From: Cubamyces lactineus
Lineage: Eukaryota > Basidiomycota > Agaricomycetes > Polyporales > Polyporaceae
Length of the DNA: 64,000 nucleotides
Reading direction: 5' to 3'
Assembly (NCBI GenBank): GCA_022376465.1
Contig: JACDTU010000023.1
Coordinates: 124,001 to 188,000, forward strand
The translations under genes were made by a program, and so were the position numbers. The notes under the pieces are model-generated. The model searched no databases and had not been told where the DNA came from. It saw nothing but the letters and a program-made list of their open reading frames with translations. How positions within the stretch are numbered: position 1 is the first letter of the stretch; every line of letters starts with the position of its first letter. Shown here in pieces: positions 54,122 through 64,000 of this stretch.

Positions 54122-54609
54122 GTCTGCCATGCCATATAAACTTCGGGGGCGGTATCAAGGGGGCGATAGGATACGAACAGAGAAGGATGTTGGGGTTGCC
54201 TGCATCGGCAACGCGAAGGTAAGGAGCTGATGAGATGAACAAGGAAGCCGGGCACCAATGCGTTTTCAGGATAGTCAACAGAGAGGCTTGCACTTGATTG
54301 ATCGTGTGCTGTTTACCACGCATAATCCATGTACCAATCACGTCGACCGAAAGTGAAGCTTTGAAGGCGGAGCGGCTGTGCAGAGAGGGCAGAACCACGT
54401 GGCAGAGGGAGTAGTGGCGACACCAGGAAAGGCAGGTGACGTCATTCGCATACATGACGTGCACTCGCCACCAGCGACCCACCAGTCCGCCTCCTGAGCG
54501 ATATAAGGCGAGCAGAGAGGGCCAGGAAGGGACACCAATCAACTCTGCTCACGGCTCTTCATCTCACGCGTTCACGACTTCTACCGAATTCAACACCCAA
54601 CTTCGAACC
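53927..54609. other. Divergent promoter region between the DUF6535 and LEA-like genes
   Basis: Shared upstream region of two divergent genes. It contains the GA microsatellite at 54062-54119 and a TATA-like GATATAAGG near 54500. No gene recognised. Confidence 0.5.
54062..54119 (+). repeat. (GA)n microsatellite, about 29 units
   Basis: Uninterrupted AG dinucleotide run of about 58 bp in the divergent promoter region. Confidence 0.95.
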
Positions 54610-56865
54610 ATGTCTGGCATTCCCCCGAAAATCGACACTGCTCAGCCCGGCACCCCTGCTGGCGAGTGGGCTCGTTCAACAACTACCGCCGCTTTCGCCC
54701 GCACAGAACCTGCTCCTGCTGCCTCTACCACCACAGACACCTCCGTTCAACCCACCTCCTCTGGCGTCTCCATCTCCGCCGCCAACGACGCCCAGAAGCC
54801 TCCCTTTGACCCCAAGACGTACAACGTCACCCCTGGTACTCCCGGCGTCCCAGGCGCTTACCCCGTAACCCCTGGCGAGCAGCCCCCAGCCGCCACCATC
54901 CCTATTTCCGCCAGTGACGTCAAGGAGACTGCCCAGAGTGCAGCCGAGACTGCCTCCAAACTCGCCCAGAGCGCTGCAGAGACCGCAGCCCAGTACGTCC
55001 CTACCGGCGTATTCGAGACCGTCACTTCCTACCTGCGTGAGTAACGCACACTTTAAGAGGCTGGACAGCTCGCTCACGTTTTCGCACAGCTACCACAACT
55101 CCAACCATGAGCTCTGCCCGCGCCTCTGAACATGATTCCGAGCATACGACCTCTCTCCCTACCAGGGAACTCACTGGTGCAAGTGCAGGAGAGCGCACCG
55201 GTGGCGTTGGTTCCTTGCCTGGTCCTATCGTCGAGTCCGGTGTAACCAAGCTGCCCGACGAGCGTCATGAGTCCGAACGCTACCCTACCATCGCAGGGGC
55301 CGCTGCCGCTATCGCAGCTGGCGCATACGCCGTCAAGGACAAGATTGTCGGTTCCGTTCCTCAGAACGCCGAGTCCGCAAAGCAGACTGCCAAACAGACT
55401 GTTCAGAACACCACTCAGACGGTCAAGCAAGCAGGTGAGTCTGTTGCTGAAAACACGCACGGTAAGCCAAGGTAGCTGATCCGTGATTGCAGTACCCGGT
55501 TTGCACTCCACCGCTGTGACTTCGTCCACCGTCCCGAGTCGCGAGCTCTTTGGTGCTCAGCCAGGAGACCACTCCTCCGGCGTCGGCGCGCTCCCAGGAT
55601 TCCAGGACGAGCCACACGTTGCCCGCCTCCCAGAAGAGTCCGCGCACCCGCAGTACGACTCCGGCCCCATGGACACCGCTGGCCAGCTTTCTCTTTTGCC
55701 TTCAGAGGAGACCACCGGCAACGAATCCGCCGTTGGCGACGCACGCCACGTAGGTGGAGTTGGTGCACTCATTGGTGGACGCGACGAGTCCTCCGTGGCG
55801 CTTGCTCCCGATGAGCGCGCGGGCCTCATGGCATCTGGCGCGACGGGCATGGCGAGCCGGACGCTCCCTTCGCAGGAACCCAAGGGCAATGAGGCTAATG
55901 AAGCCCCCAAGCACGTCGGCGGCGTCGGCGCACTTGTCGGCGGTCGCGAGGAGCAAGGCGCTGCCATCTTGCCCGACGAGAAGACGCTCAAGACGGGCAC
56001 GGATACAAGCACTGTCACCCAGAACAAGGACCAGCTCAACGACCAAGCGCCACAGTCGTCCCAAGAACACAAGGACAATCCGTCCGCGCAGAAGAGCGGC
56101 CACCACGGTTTGCCAAACAAGGTGAGCGCTGGCTTCATTTCTACCTTTCAGCTTGAATGTGGATGGATGGACGGGCGATGGTTGGCCGCTAGCGTAGCGA
56201 GGATGAGCATACGCTCCCGGGAGATCCTGGGACAGGCCGGTTCGCGCGCCTGAGGTCTGAGGAGCGCGACGAGCAGGGAGAGCCGCGCGAGACGCAGACG
56301 GACCTCCTTCATGCGACGCTTCGACCCAGAGCGCATGCCCTGGGTGCGGAGCGCGCGAAATGGGGTACTATCCCGCTGAATGGAGACGCCGCTCGCGACG
56401 AGCTCGACGCGGACTTCGATGGTCCAAATGGCGAGCGGAGGGAGGTGCGTAGAACGGAGCACTGTCCGTCCCGTTTCCTGCCTGGTTTTCTGCGCTCTCG
56501 TGCGCGTATCATCAGTTACTGACCATGTATGCACACAGGGCCCTGGCTATGACACAGACTACCACCCCGCGAAGCTGCACCCGCCTCCGGAGCACATCGC
56601 CGACCCGCACAGCGAGGGCGAGAAGAGCCTCGGCGCGACCCAAGCAGACGCGAACCGTCCCGCCGAGGATGGCCGGCCGCCGCACCAGGCCCGCAGCTCG
56701 GGGAGTAGCGACGAGCAGCGCCAGCAGAAGGCGCGCAAGGCGAGCTTCATGGAGAAGATGAAGGGCGAGGCGAAGGTACTCCTTGGGAAGATTGAGGGCA
56801 AGCATGAGAAGGTGGAGGAGGGACAGAGGATGAAGGCGGGCGAGGCGGCGAGCGGGAAGGCGTGA
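54610..56865 (+). CDS. LEA-like repeat protein, five exons
   Basis: Exons 54610-55036, 55090-55434, 55493-56121, 56208-56444 and 56539-56865; the four introns are 53-94 bp with GTGAG or GTGCG donors. The sum is 655 codons with all phases fitting. The N-terminus is Pro/Thr-rich, then two amphipathic 11-mer-like blocks (ETAQSAAETASKLAQSAAET; SAKQTAKQTVQNTTQTVKQA) typical of LEA-type proteins. The middle has four copies of a motif GVG-L-G...E..V..LP-DE (GGVGSLPGPIVESGVTKLPD; SGVGALPGFQDEPHVARLPE; GGVGALIGGRDESSVALAPD; GGVGALVGGREEQGAAILPD). The C-terminus HPAKLHPPPEH then KMKGEAKVLLGKIEGKHEKV is basic and helical. Members are known in fungi; a stress-protectant role is likely but unproven. The acceptor of exon 4 (56208) is the least certain. 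Confidence 0.75.
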
Positions 56866-57394
56866 GTCCGAGCCTGGGGAAGATTCATCGTGATGGACAC
56901 ACGGACGGTATTTTCATTTGTGCATTAACTGTTGCGTAATGTGTATGATAGATCGCTTGGTAGTCGACGGACGTGGTTCTCTTGATTGTGCTGTATCGTT
57001 AACGTGTACTATCTTGTAACTTTTAGTGTCGTTCTATAACATCTGTATAGATCGTCACTCGAGGTTGCTGCCTGCTACTTACGCGCGCCTTCGTCGTCGT
57101 TCTCTCCATGAATGGAGATGATTGAGTGGATTATGCAGTGAGTTTACAGTGTAGACAACACCGCACGGTCGCAACACGAAGGCGTCCGGAAGTGGGTCGC
57201 GCATCGACATCACTTGGCCACAGATGTCAGACGACTCGCCCTGGGGGCGTATGACGTATGTAATATTACCAAAGTTCAAGGCCGCTCGAGCGACATAAGA
57301 CGACGAGATCTTGAGCTATCGCCGCGCCGAACCGGCTGCAAGTTGCCAACAAACGAGAGCGACTCCGAAATTCCTTTGTCGTACATTGCTTACA
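56866..57394. other. Intergenic region between convergent genes
   Basis: 3' regions of the LEA-like gene (plus) and the NTPase gene (minus). AT-richer; nothing else recognised. Confidence 0.5.
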
Positions 57395-60300
57395 TCAGTT
57401 CATGAAAACATCCCCATCATCGTCGTCGTCGTCTGGACCGTCCTCGCCTCCAATTGAAACAACCACACCGCCCTCATCATCGGATTCGTCTGGCGAGTCC
57501 GTGTTGAGCCGCGTATGGCACAGCCAATGCCAGCTTGTGTGTCCGATGGCGAAGAATGGTTTCAACATCCGCACCAGCCTCAGGGACGTAGGGTCTTGTC
57601 GGGGGTGCTCGGCCAGGAGCTTGCCGCTACCAAGTATATGCTTGTACACCCTGCCTTCGTTCTGGCTGATGACTCGGTAAACCGTCGGCGAGCAACCATA
57701 GACGTAGATGCTGTAGCGAGGGTAGGCACTTCCCCTTCTTCGGCGTGGCGCCGGTGGTATCAGTACCACCTTGGAAGGTGTATCTTGAAGTGGTGCGCCC
57801 GCGTTCGAAACTGGCGTCTTCTCGCCGAGCTTCTTGTTCACGGCAATCGACTCCTTTGACTCCGGCTTGACGGGGATCGAGGCGAGCAGCGGAGGCTCGG
57901 AAGTGACTCCAAGTTCCATGATGAGTGTGATGTAGGGGTGTCGCTGTGTCTCATCATCGTCGGGGGTTTGCTTGAACAAACCGACTTTCGTGGCATCGAT
58001 GGCGTATGCTGCTGTAGTCCCAGAGTGCGCCCGGAGTTTGAATTGAACCATGATACCCGACATGACACTGGCGTCGAGTGCAGCGTCCTTATTCATCAGA
58101 ACAGGGATGAAGACGTCAACCGTGGCGGCGTTGTTTCGGCATATAACCGCCATTGAGCGGATGAAGCACCCGAGCGCAGTGTCCTGGCTCAATGCGGAGT
58201 CGTCGGCCCATTTCGCGAAGTGAGTGAAGTTCACCACGGCATCCTTGAACGCCTCAGCAAACGTTAGATCTCCTCTCGGATCGTTGGCTGGCAGGTTGTC
58301 TGGCTTGCTTGTGAGGACGTCCTTGGCGAATGCCTCGGAGAGAAGTTGCACGAGGAGGGTGGTCACGGGGACGGGGTTACTGAAATGGGGGTCATCGGAG
58401 TCTGAGGAAGTCGCGCAAGTGGCGGAATCTCTGGCAAGCAGCAGCAATAAACGCCCGACGATCTCGCCGATATCGCCTCGAGAAATCAAATCGTGGTCTA
58501 AGGATTTCCGTAGGATCTGCACCGCCGGGCCAATATCAGTCGTGTCTCGAAGGCGATCGACGACATTGATTCCTGTGGCCGACGGCCCAAGTCCCAGGCA
58601 CTGGCGCCGCCATTCATGCAATTGACGAGCAGCTGCCTCGGCCAGGATTGGCTCCGATGAGTACCCCGATCGGAGATATATGCGGTCCTTGGGAACGGAG
58701 TAGGCAATGCGCATGTGGCTCGCGACAAGCTGTTCTTCGTGGCGACGGGCTGCCTCCCGACTAGGCTCGAATGAAAGCATGATGCGGACGTCGAGAACAG
58801 CTGTTTGAGCAGCAACTGTATGCGAGTCCATCGGCATTCTCATGTTATCGTTACAGAGTAGCTTGCGGCGTGCAAGCTCTAGCACGTCAAGAGAGAGCCT
58901 GCCGCATCGCAGTACTTGCGAATCCGTGATAGAGGGGGGATCGGGGCGGTCGGTACTGAATTTGTCAAGCGCCCAGTCGGAGTACGGCATCATCAAGGAC
59001 CGCCACCTGTGTGAACCGTTAAAATTTTTGAACGAACGACACGATGAGACAGAGAGTGGCTCACATTGGCCGTCCAAAGCATGCCATGAACGGTGTCTCA
59101 CATACATCTCTGCAATGTAACTTCGATGGAACAAGTCGCTTGGATCCAAAGCAATCGAAAGGGGTTTCCGTGATAGGTGCATGCATGCTAGGGGCAAGCG
59201 CACTGTAACGAGCGGAGCGGGCGTGGATAGCAGACGGCGCCAAATGTTCGAGCGACGACTGCGTCGACATGAAGAGAGTGAACAGGCCCAAGTCACGACA
59301 GTCGTCCAACGCGCTGACGAGGATATCAAGCGCTGTTTTGTGCTCCGGAGGTGAAGACGGCTCTGACGCGTTGTTCTGGTTGGCGCCCGTTGACGTCGTG
59401 TCCACTGCCATCTTGTCCATCGTGTCCGTCGTGTCTACCGTGTCCATCGAATGGTCCGTCGTGCTCGTTGAGGTCGGGTCCGTCTCCATCGTGTCCATCG
59501 AGGTGGGGACCGTCGCGCTCGCTGAGGACGCCTTCGCGAGTCTCGACGGTACTTCTGCCAGCACATGCGCCTCGTCAAAGTACATGAGGATGTGGAGTAT
59601 CTTGAGGCGACCCTTGGGATCCCCCCGAATCGTTTCGGGTCGAAAAGCCGCACGTAACTCGTCGCAGGTAGCAAGTGGCGCTTCTTTGAAGTCAGAAGAC
59701 CCCCCAACCGTAGTGGGCCCATCAGCCGAACAGCCGGAAGAGGTGCAAACGAGTTTGACAAGTGTTTCCAAGGCATCCTGCGCCTGCTTAAGTATGCCCG
59801 CGGCAGGATTGCCCGCTGTAATCTAGGGTCTACGTTGAATAGAGGGCGAATTGATCAGCCGAGAGTATCCCTACCTTCTGCTCTTCAGCACTGATATCGC
59901 CGTCCTTCAGTTTCTGGAGAGCAAGCATTCAATGGATGTCCAATAGTCAAGTGACGCAGACTACCAACCGCCAACGCTGCCACCCTGCGGTATAGCGCGT
60001 CTCGGCGTCTAGTCAGGTATTCGCGCCATTCAAGAGGAAGCTTTGTATCGCCGCTGCGGGAGGCTAGCATGCCACGCAATTCCTTCGTGATCTCCTCGAA
60101 TACCACCTGGAGGAAACCATGAAACCGGGACTGGAGCGCGAGACCACTATACTTGGACGCCCACTCCATGAGCAGGTTATGTACCGCAGTGTCGGTCGGA
60201 GGATAAGCGCCATCTACCATACATGTGTTGAACAAGTATCAGAGCGCGTGAGAAGTTGAGATGAGACCTACTTTTCATATGTTCTTTGGGGTCTCGTATG

Positions 60301-61094
60301 TTGAACGGAATCGTAAATATCTCCCCGGCAACCTCGTGGACGAGGCGCGACTTGCCGGACCCCGAGCTTTGTATAACAGCTGCGTGGCCCATATATGCAT
60401 TGCGCGCGCTGGTGCCGTAGTACATGTTCCGAATGTTGCTGGCTAGAGCGACATGATGTTCACCGATGAATGGCGCGGACCAGCCCTTAATCACCGCTAA
60501 TGAACCAGTCAGTGTCACGTTGGGCAACTGCGATGGGCCATTTGCGCACCTTCTATTCACGGGCAAGGGCGTCAGTTACAATGAACGAAGCTGAGGTCGT
60601 GAGAAGTACGATGCTCACCCTGCAGGGTCCTCTTAGCGGCGCTATCTAGAGACGGTTCTGAGCGAATAACCGGCTGGGTATTGCGTGTACGAGGCTTGGG
60701 ACGTCCTGCTTGTTCACGTATGTACTCTGGTGCGATAGCAAATACGTGCTCAGCATGTCAGGAGTCAATGTGCAGTCCATCATTCTCGAGACGTACTGAG
60801 TCGCATCAAGGCGCTATAATCTTTCTTATCGTAGGCTTCCTGCACCATGTCACCAAGTTGGGAGACGTGAGCTTCGCACCATTCCATGTCCGCTAGTGTC
60901 TTCAAAGGGTTGAATTTGCATCGCGCCTGCACCACTCGTAGGACGTTCGAGAGGTACAACACTTTGGCCAGCAGGTCTCTGGTTGGAATCCCCACGTCTT
61001 CCATCTCGAGATGAATCTGCTCGTTGTAACTGACAAGCGTCTGGGCGTCTGGCAGTTGGTCCTCGCCAACCATCTCCATTGGATTCGAATCCAT
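57395..61094 (-). CDS. P-loop NTPase with REase-like C-terminus (basidiomycete Crinkler-type architecture)
   Basis: Seven exons: 61094-60797, 60726-60619, 60496-60272, 60213-59969, 59913-59875, 59822-59065 and 59006-57395. All splice ends are GT-AG and the sum is exactly 1,095 codons. Walker A is AVIQSSGSGKSRLVHEV (about residue 180); Walker B is LMYFDEAHVLAEVP (about 390), followed by a sensor-like FTLFMSTQSSLEHLAPS. FGRPMWRSL spans the last intron. The C-terminal third has FIPVLMNKDAALDASVMSGI then MVQFKLR (about 880), resembling the core strand/QxK motif of PD-(D/E)XK nucleases in NTPase-REase proteins described as Crinkler-related. A Met/Asp/Thr repeat tract (59400-59530) and an acidic tail DDDDDDGDVFMN are present. 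Probably a nuclear conflict/effector-like or genome-defence protein; biochemical role unknown. Confidence 0.75.
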
Positions 61095-61403
61095 GGCTGT
61101 ATTGAGTTGCTGAGAGAAGGACTGAGTGGGATGCTCGACGACACGAGATGGTCGTAGTGAAGAACAAGTGGTTGTTCGGTTTCTTCACGCTCCGCCTTCG
61201 CTTTCATCGATTATCAGTGATCACGTGATGTGAGGCTCGATTGGTCCTTAACATGAGCGGACGCCGGAGAAAGAGTCCTCAAGGCTCATGCTCACGCACA
61301 CACACACGTACAGAAGTTGCTTTGGCAAGTACAGCAAGTGCCCGCGGGACGCACGCAACAACCCTCAAGCCAAACCATCCAACGCTCAGCTTTGAGCAAA
61401 CGA
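61095..61403. other. Intergenic region upstream of the NTPase gene
   Basis: Separates two minus-strand genes. Contains an ACACACACACGTAC run near 61300. Nothing else recognised. Confidence 0.4.
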
Positions 61404-62612
61404 TCACATCGCCTCCCCGGGCTGCAAACGACGACAGTAGTCAGCAACGCGAACACTCATCGACTAGTAGACAAGATCCACTGACCTGAACGTCCGCCGA
61501 AAGGTCAGACAGCATAGAGAGCCTCTGCACGGGCGGCAGCATAGGCGGGCCCTGCGGGTCTGCACACGGATTCACGTCCGCGCTCGCGGGCGCAGGCGCA
61601 GCAGGCGTCGGGTCCATCGCGGGGACAGGCTTGCGAACGATCGACGACGCGCTCGACCGCGCACTCGGCGCGACCGACGTCGTCGAGCTCGCGTCGGTCA
61701 CGACCACCGACGGAGCCGGCGCCTGGGCCATCGCAAACGGATCGAGGATGGCGTCCGCGCTCAAGCTCGAGTGGCCTTTACCGGCATTGTGCACGACCGT
61801 GCTCACGCTCACGGTGCTCACCATCCTCTCGCGTATGTGCGGGCGCAGCCGGGCCGCGAAGGACGCGTCGTCGCCGTCGTCGGTCGGCATCAGGCTAATC
61901 GGCGACGCGCTGTTGCGCCCGGACGAGGTCGAGATCATGCTCGGGAAGAGCTCGCTCCGCGTCCCGTTTGCGTACGCCATGTTCGACGCGAGCGAGAGTG
62001 GGGGCAGCGTCGGCGCGCGCGCGCCGGGTGCGGATGCGGCCATCGGTGTCAGGTAGCTCGGGGCTGGGATAGGCGCGGGCGCGGGACCGGGGGCGACCAT
62101 GCTGCAGCGCGCAGAGGAGTGCGGCGAGTCGGGGAGGATCGATGGAGAGCGTGGCATGTAGTCGTCGTTGGAGATGCCGCGCTCGGAGAAAGCACGGCGG
62201 CGGGCGCGGAGGCGCAAGAGGAAGAAGACCAGGAGGCCAATGACGATCAGGCCTCCGATGGCTCCGCCGATGATCCCGCCCATCATCGCAGGGTCGGTCT
62301 GCTTCCTGTTGAACGGTCAGAGGCTTGGCGACAGAATATGGAGCTCCAGTGTTACTCACTGAGAGATCGCGCAGGCATGGGTCACGGTAGGGAACGAAGT
62401 CGACGTCGAGGTGAAGACTCGTGTGCTCGTCGTCGGCTCGAAGGATGTGAATGTTCTCCCGCCATCCGGGAACGTCGTAACGGGGGTGCTGAAGGTTGCA
62501 ATGTCCGCGACGGTGGTCACCACCTCCGAAGGTGTAGTTCAGCTGCGTCATTGACAAACACGAGTGCCAGAGCAAGCCGAAGATCCAAGGCAGACAACAG
62601 AGACTTAGACAT
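61404..62612 (-). CDS. Single-pass membrane protein with Ser/Thr-rich ectodomain
   Basis: Clear exons: up to 62360 (ectodomain), 62305-61486 and 61421-61404 (last codons PGEAM, TGA). Introns are 62359-62306 and 61485-61422. The ectodomain is Thr/Ser-rich (TFSTPVTTFPDGGRTFTSFE ... TSTSTSFPTVTHACAISQ). Then the membrane segment MMGGIIGGAIGGLIVIGLLV FFLL, a basic stop LRARRRAF and a long Ser/Pro/Ala-rich cytoplasmic tail. This is a common design of fungal cell-wall sensor or mucin-like proteins. The N-terminus is unresolved: MSKSLLSALDLRLALALVFV from 62612 looks like a signal peptide but is one base out of frame with the ectodomain, so an intron or error is missed there. Confidence 0.6.
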
Positions 62613-63052
62613 AGCGGGCACGGAGCTCAGAACGGGTGTGGCAGCTATATCAAGGGGCAAGGGGAACTGGGACTCGGGGAACCAGGCCTCCTCCCGAGAA
62701 TACTAGAGGGCAGGAGTACGCAGTGAGACCACTGTCAGAGAGCTTCCAGCCAAGAGAGCAAGGCCGATGGGCAGGCAGCAGAGGAGACGTACATGAGAAC
62801 GAGGAGTGTGAAAAGAAGGCTACTCTGAGGCAGAGCGAGAGAGATGATGATTGAGAATCAGAACACATGCAGGTTACAGCAAGTCCCCGACCATCTGCAC
62901 GCGTCGACCTACATCTATCCACGAGAGAGAGAGAGGCTATCTCTGGGTGAGACCAGTCATACACAGGCGTATTATGCCAAACACAACCACACACCATGTC
63001 AACTATTTCAGTAGTGGGGTTGCAACTCCCCCGTCTATTAGACGGTGAGGGG
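62613..63052. other. Upstream region of the membrane-protein gene with a terminal hairpin
   Basis: No gene. At 63018-63056 an imperfect hairpin (TTGCAACTCCCCCGTC, loop TATTA, GACGGTGAGGGGTTGCGAC) lies directly against the left end of the inverted-repeat element. Confidence 0.45.
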
Positions 63053-63139
63053 TTGCGACCGGATGCAAGTTCAAATTTTCAAAGCCAAAGAGGACCTGCC
63101 ATGCGCACGCATATGACTGCCGCTGCGGTCCAATAAGTT

Positions 63140-63222
63140 GAGCAAAAGAGCCAAACTCGGGGTCGAACCCCAAGCGCAAACAAGTTGTAGAGGCAGCCAT
63201 ACCACTGAACTACATGAGCTTC
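63140..63222 (-). repeat. tRNA-like segment, left arm of the TIR element
   Basis: The minus strand has TAGTTCAGTGGTATGGC (A-box-like) and GGGGTTCGACCCC (B-box-like) 24 bp apart. The T-arm lacks two loop bases and the anticodon stem does not pair, so it is not a functional tRNA gene. It resembles the segment at 63776-63858. Confidence 0.4.
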
Positions 63223-63775
63223 ATATTGCACTGATTACACTGTAATATAGTACGTGCCTCGTATGTTCCTTCCCTATGTACTGAGACGACTGTGTACGGG
63301 TTGCAACTACGGCGTTGCAATAATCAGGAGGGAACATCCCACGCTCGTGAGGTCCACGGAGAGAACTAGATACATGAGGGGCAAGCCTTACCGTGGTACG
63401 CATCGACCTTCTTGGGGTCCCCATCTTTGATCACCTCCCGTCACCATCGCGTTTCGTCCCCAACCTCGCGTGCCCTCTATGGAATTGACTCCAATGTCGC
63501 GCGCCCTTGTGTACGCTCAACTACCACCTCGTCCCACGCCCCGTAACCTAGTAGCTGTCTCTTTCACTGTTCTCGTCGCGTGTCCATCGCGTTTTGTTCC
63601 GAAATTGCGCGCTTTCCGTACCTTCGACTATTATCTCGTGGGTGTACTCTATGATCGGTCATACCGGCGGGGGTTTTGATTACTGGTAAGTCTTGCTCTA
63701 ACCTGCTCTAACACATCGTCCGAGATCCATAGCAATGCGAATACGTATATATGGTTGCACTACACGAATACCTGT

Positions 63776-63858
63776 AACCAAAGGTGGTGCAGCGGTATCG
63801 CTGGCCACCTCGCATGTACTATGCTCGGGGTTCGACTCTGAGCGGAGCCGTTTTGTTG
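63776..63858 (+). repeat. tRNA-like segment, right arm of the TIR element
   Basis: GGTGCAGCGGTATCGC (A-box-like) and GGGGTTCGACTCTGAG (B-box-like), followed by GGAGCCGTTTTGTTGAAC. The left arm has a similar tail (GGCTCTTTTGCTCAAC). Possibly a tRNA-derived repeat captured twice. Confidence 0.4.
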
Positions 63859-64000
63859 AACATGTACTGACTTGCGTTCACAGTAACCGAGCATGCAACC
63901 GTGGGCAGGGTACGTGCAACCGCGGTTGCGACCCCCTCCGTCGGACATGGGCATGCTCGCGGCAGCTCCCCTTTAACGCCGGACTTACATCCGGTCGCAA

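Larger units (their letters stand above)
63053..64000. mobile_element. Non-autonomous DNA-transposon-like element with 18-bp TIRs
   Basis: Left end TTGCGACCGGATGCAAGT (63053-63070); the last 18 bases of the window are its reverse complement except for one base. Length 948 bp, no transposase ORF. Near each end, in opposite orientation, lies a tRNA-like segment. A perfect 14-bp palindrome GCAACCGCGGTTGC lies near 63917-63930. The right target duplication is outside the window, so transposition is inferred from the TIRs only. Confidence 0.55.

Noticed and set aside
63140..63222. Functional tRNA gene
   Set aside because: A- and B-box-like words are present but the T-loop is two bases short and the anticodon stem does not pair.

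Overview
The window looks like a gene-poor stretch of a basidiomycete (Agaricomycetes-type) nuclear genome. Its genes have many short GT-AG introns (about 46-94 bp). They include families typical of mushroom-forming fungi: a DUF6535 membrane protein, a P-loop NTPase with a restriction-endonuclease-like C-terminus, and a CFA20 (DUF667) domain fragment. About 46 kb in the middle (roughly 3.5-50.1 kb) is a nest of chromodomain Ty3/gypsy and Ty1/copia retrotransposons plus a foldback-type element. The genus cannot be told from the sequence.

Layout. 1-3.5 kb: the 3' end of an acyltransferase-like gene, a two-exon coiled-coil gene, and the C-terminal half of a CFA20-domain gene (minus strand) whose 5' part is cut off by a retrotransposon. 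3.5-50.1 kb, the nest: TE1 (gypsy, minus, 5' truncated); TE2 (gypsy, plus, 3' truncated); TE3 (a second gypsy family, plus, with broken gag, no RNase H and a spliced antisense gene); a 2.8-kb foldback element with about 890-bp inverted arms; a gag relic; TE4 (gypsy, minus, 25874-34773); a pol relic; an LTR with a short internal remnant; a hairpin-rich stretch; TE5 (gypsy, plus, close relative of TE2); a copia element lacking its 5' end; and LTR fragments. 50.1-64 kb: a DUF6535 gene (minus), a five-exon LEA-like repeat gene (plus), a seven-exon NTPase gene (minus), a Ser/Thr-rich single-pass membrane protein gene (minus), and a 948-bp element with 18-bp terminal inverted repeats that ends at the window edge.

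The most notable object is the TE2/TE4/TE5 gypsy family. TE4 is complete: two identical 542-bp LTRs, a 5-bp target duplication (ACGGT) and every reading frame open, so it is very young and may be active. Its expression looks layered. The first ~1.1 kb of the predicted RNA has no AUG at all, although it contains a conserved ORF of about 285 codons without a single methionine. This ORF overlaps the gag AUG as ATGA. Gag ends directly after a GGGUUUU slippery heptamer leading into pol by -1 frameshift. A further 430-aa ORF of unknown function lies between pol and the 3' LTR. A 12-nt perfect complementarity between the predicted RNA 5' end and the site 2 nt downstream of the LTR points to Tf1/sushi-type self-priming. 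Older copies (TE2, TE5) and other elements carry stop codons, several of which fit CpG-to-TpG decay.
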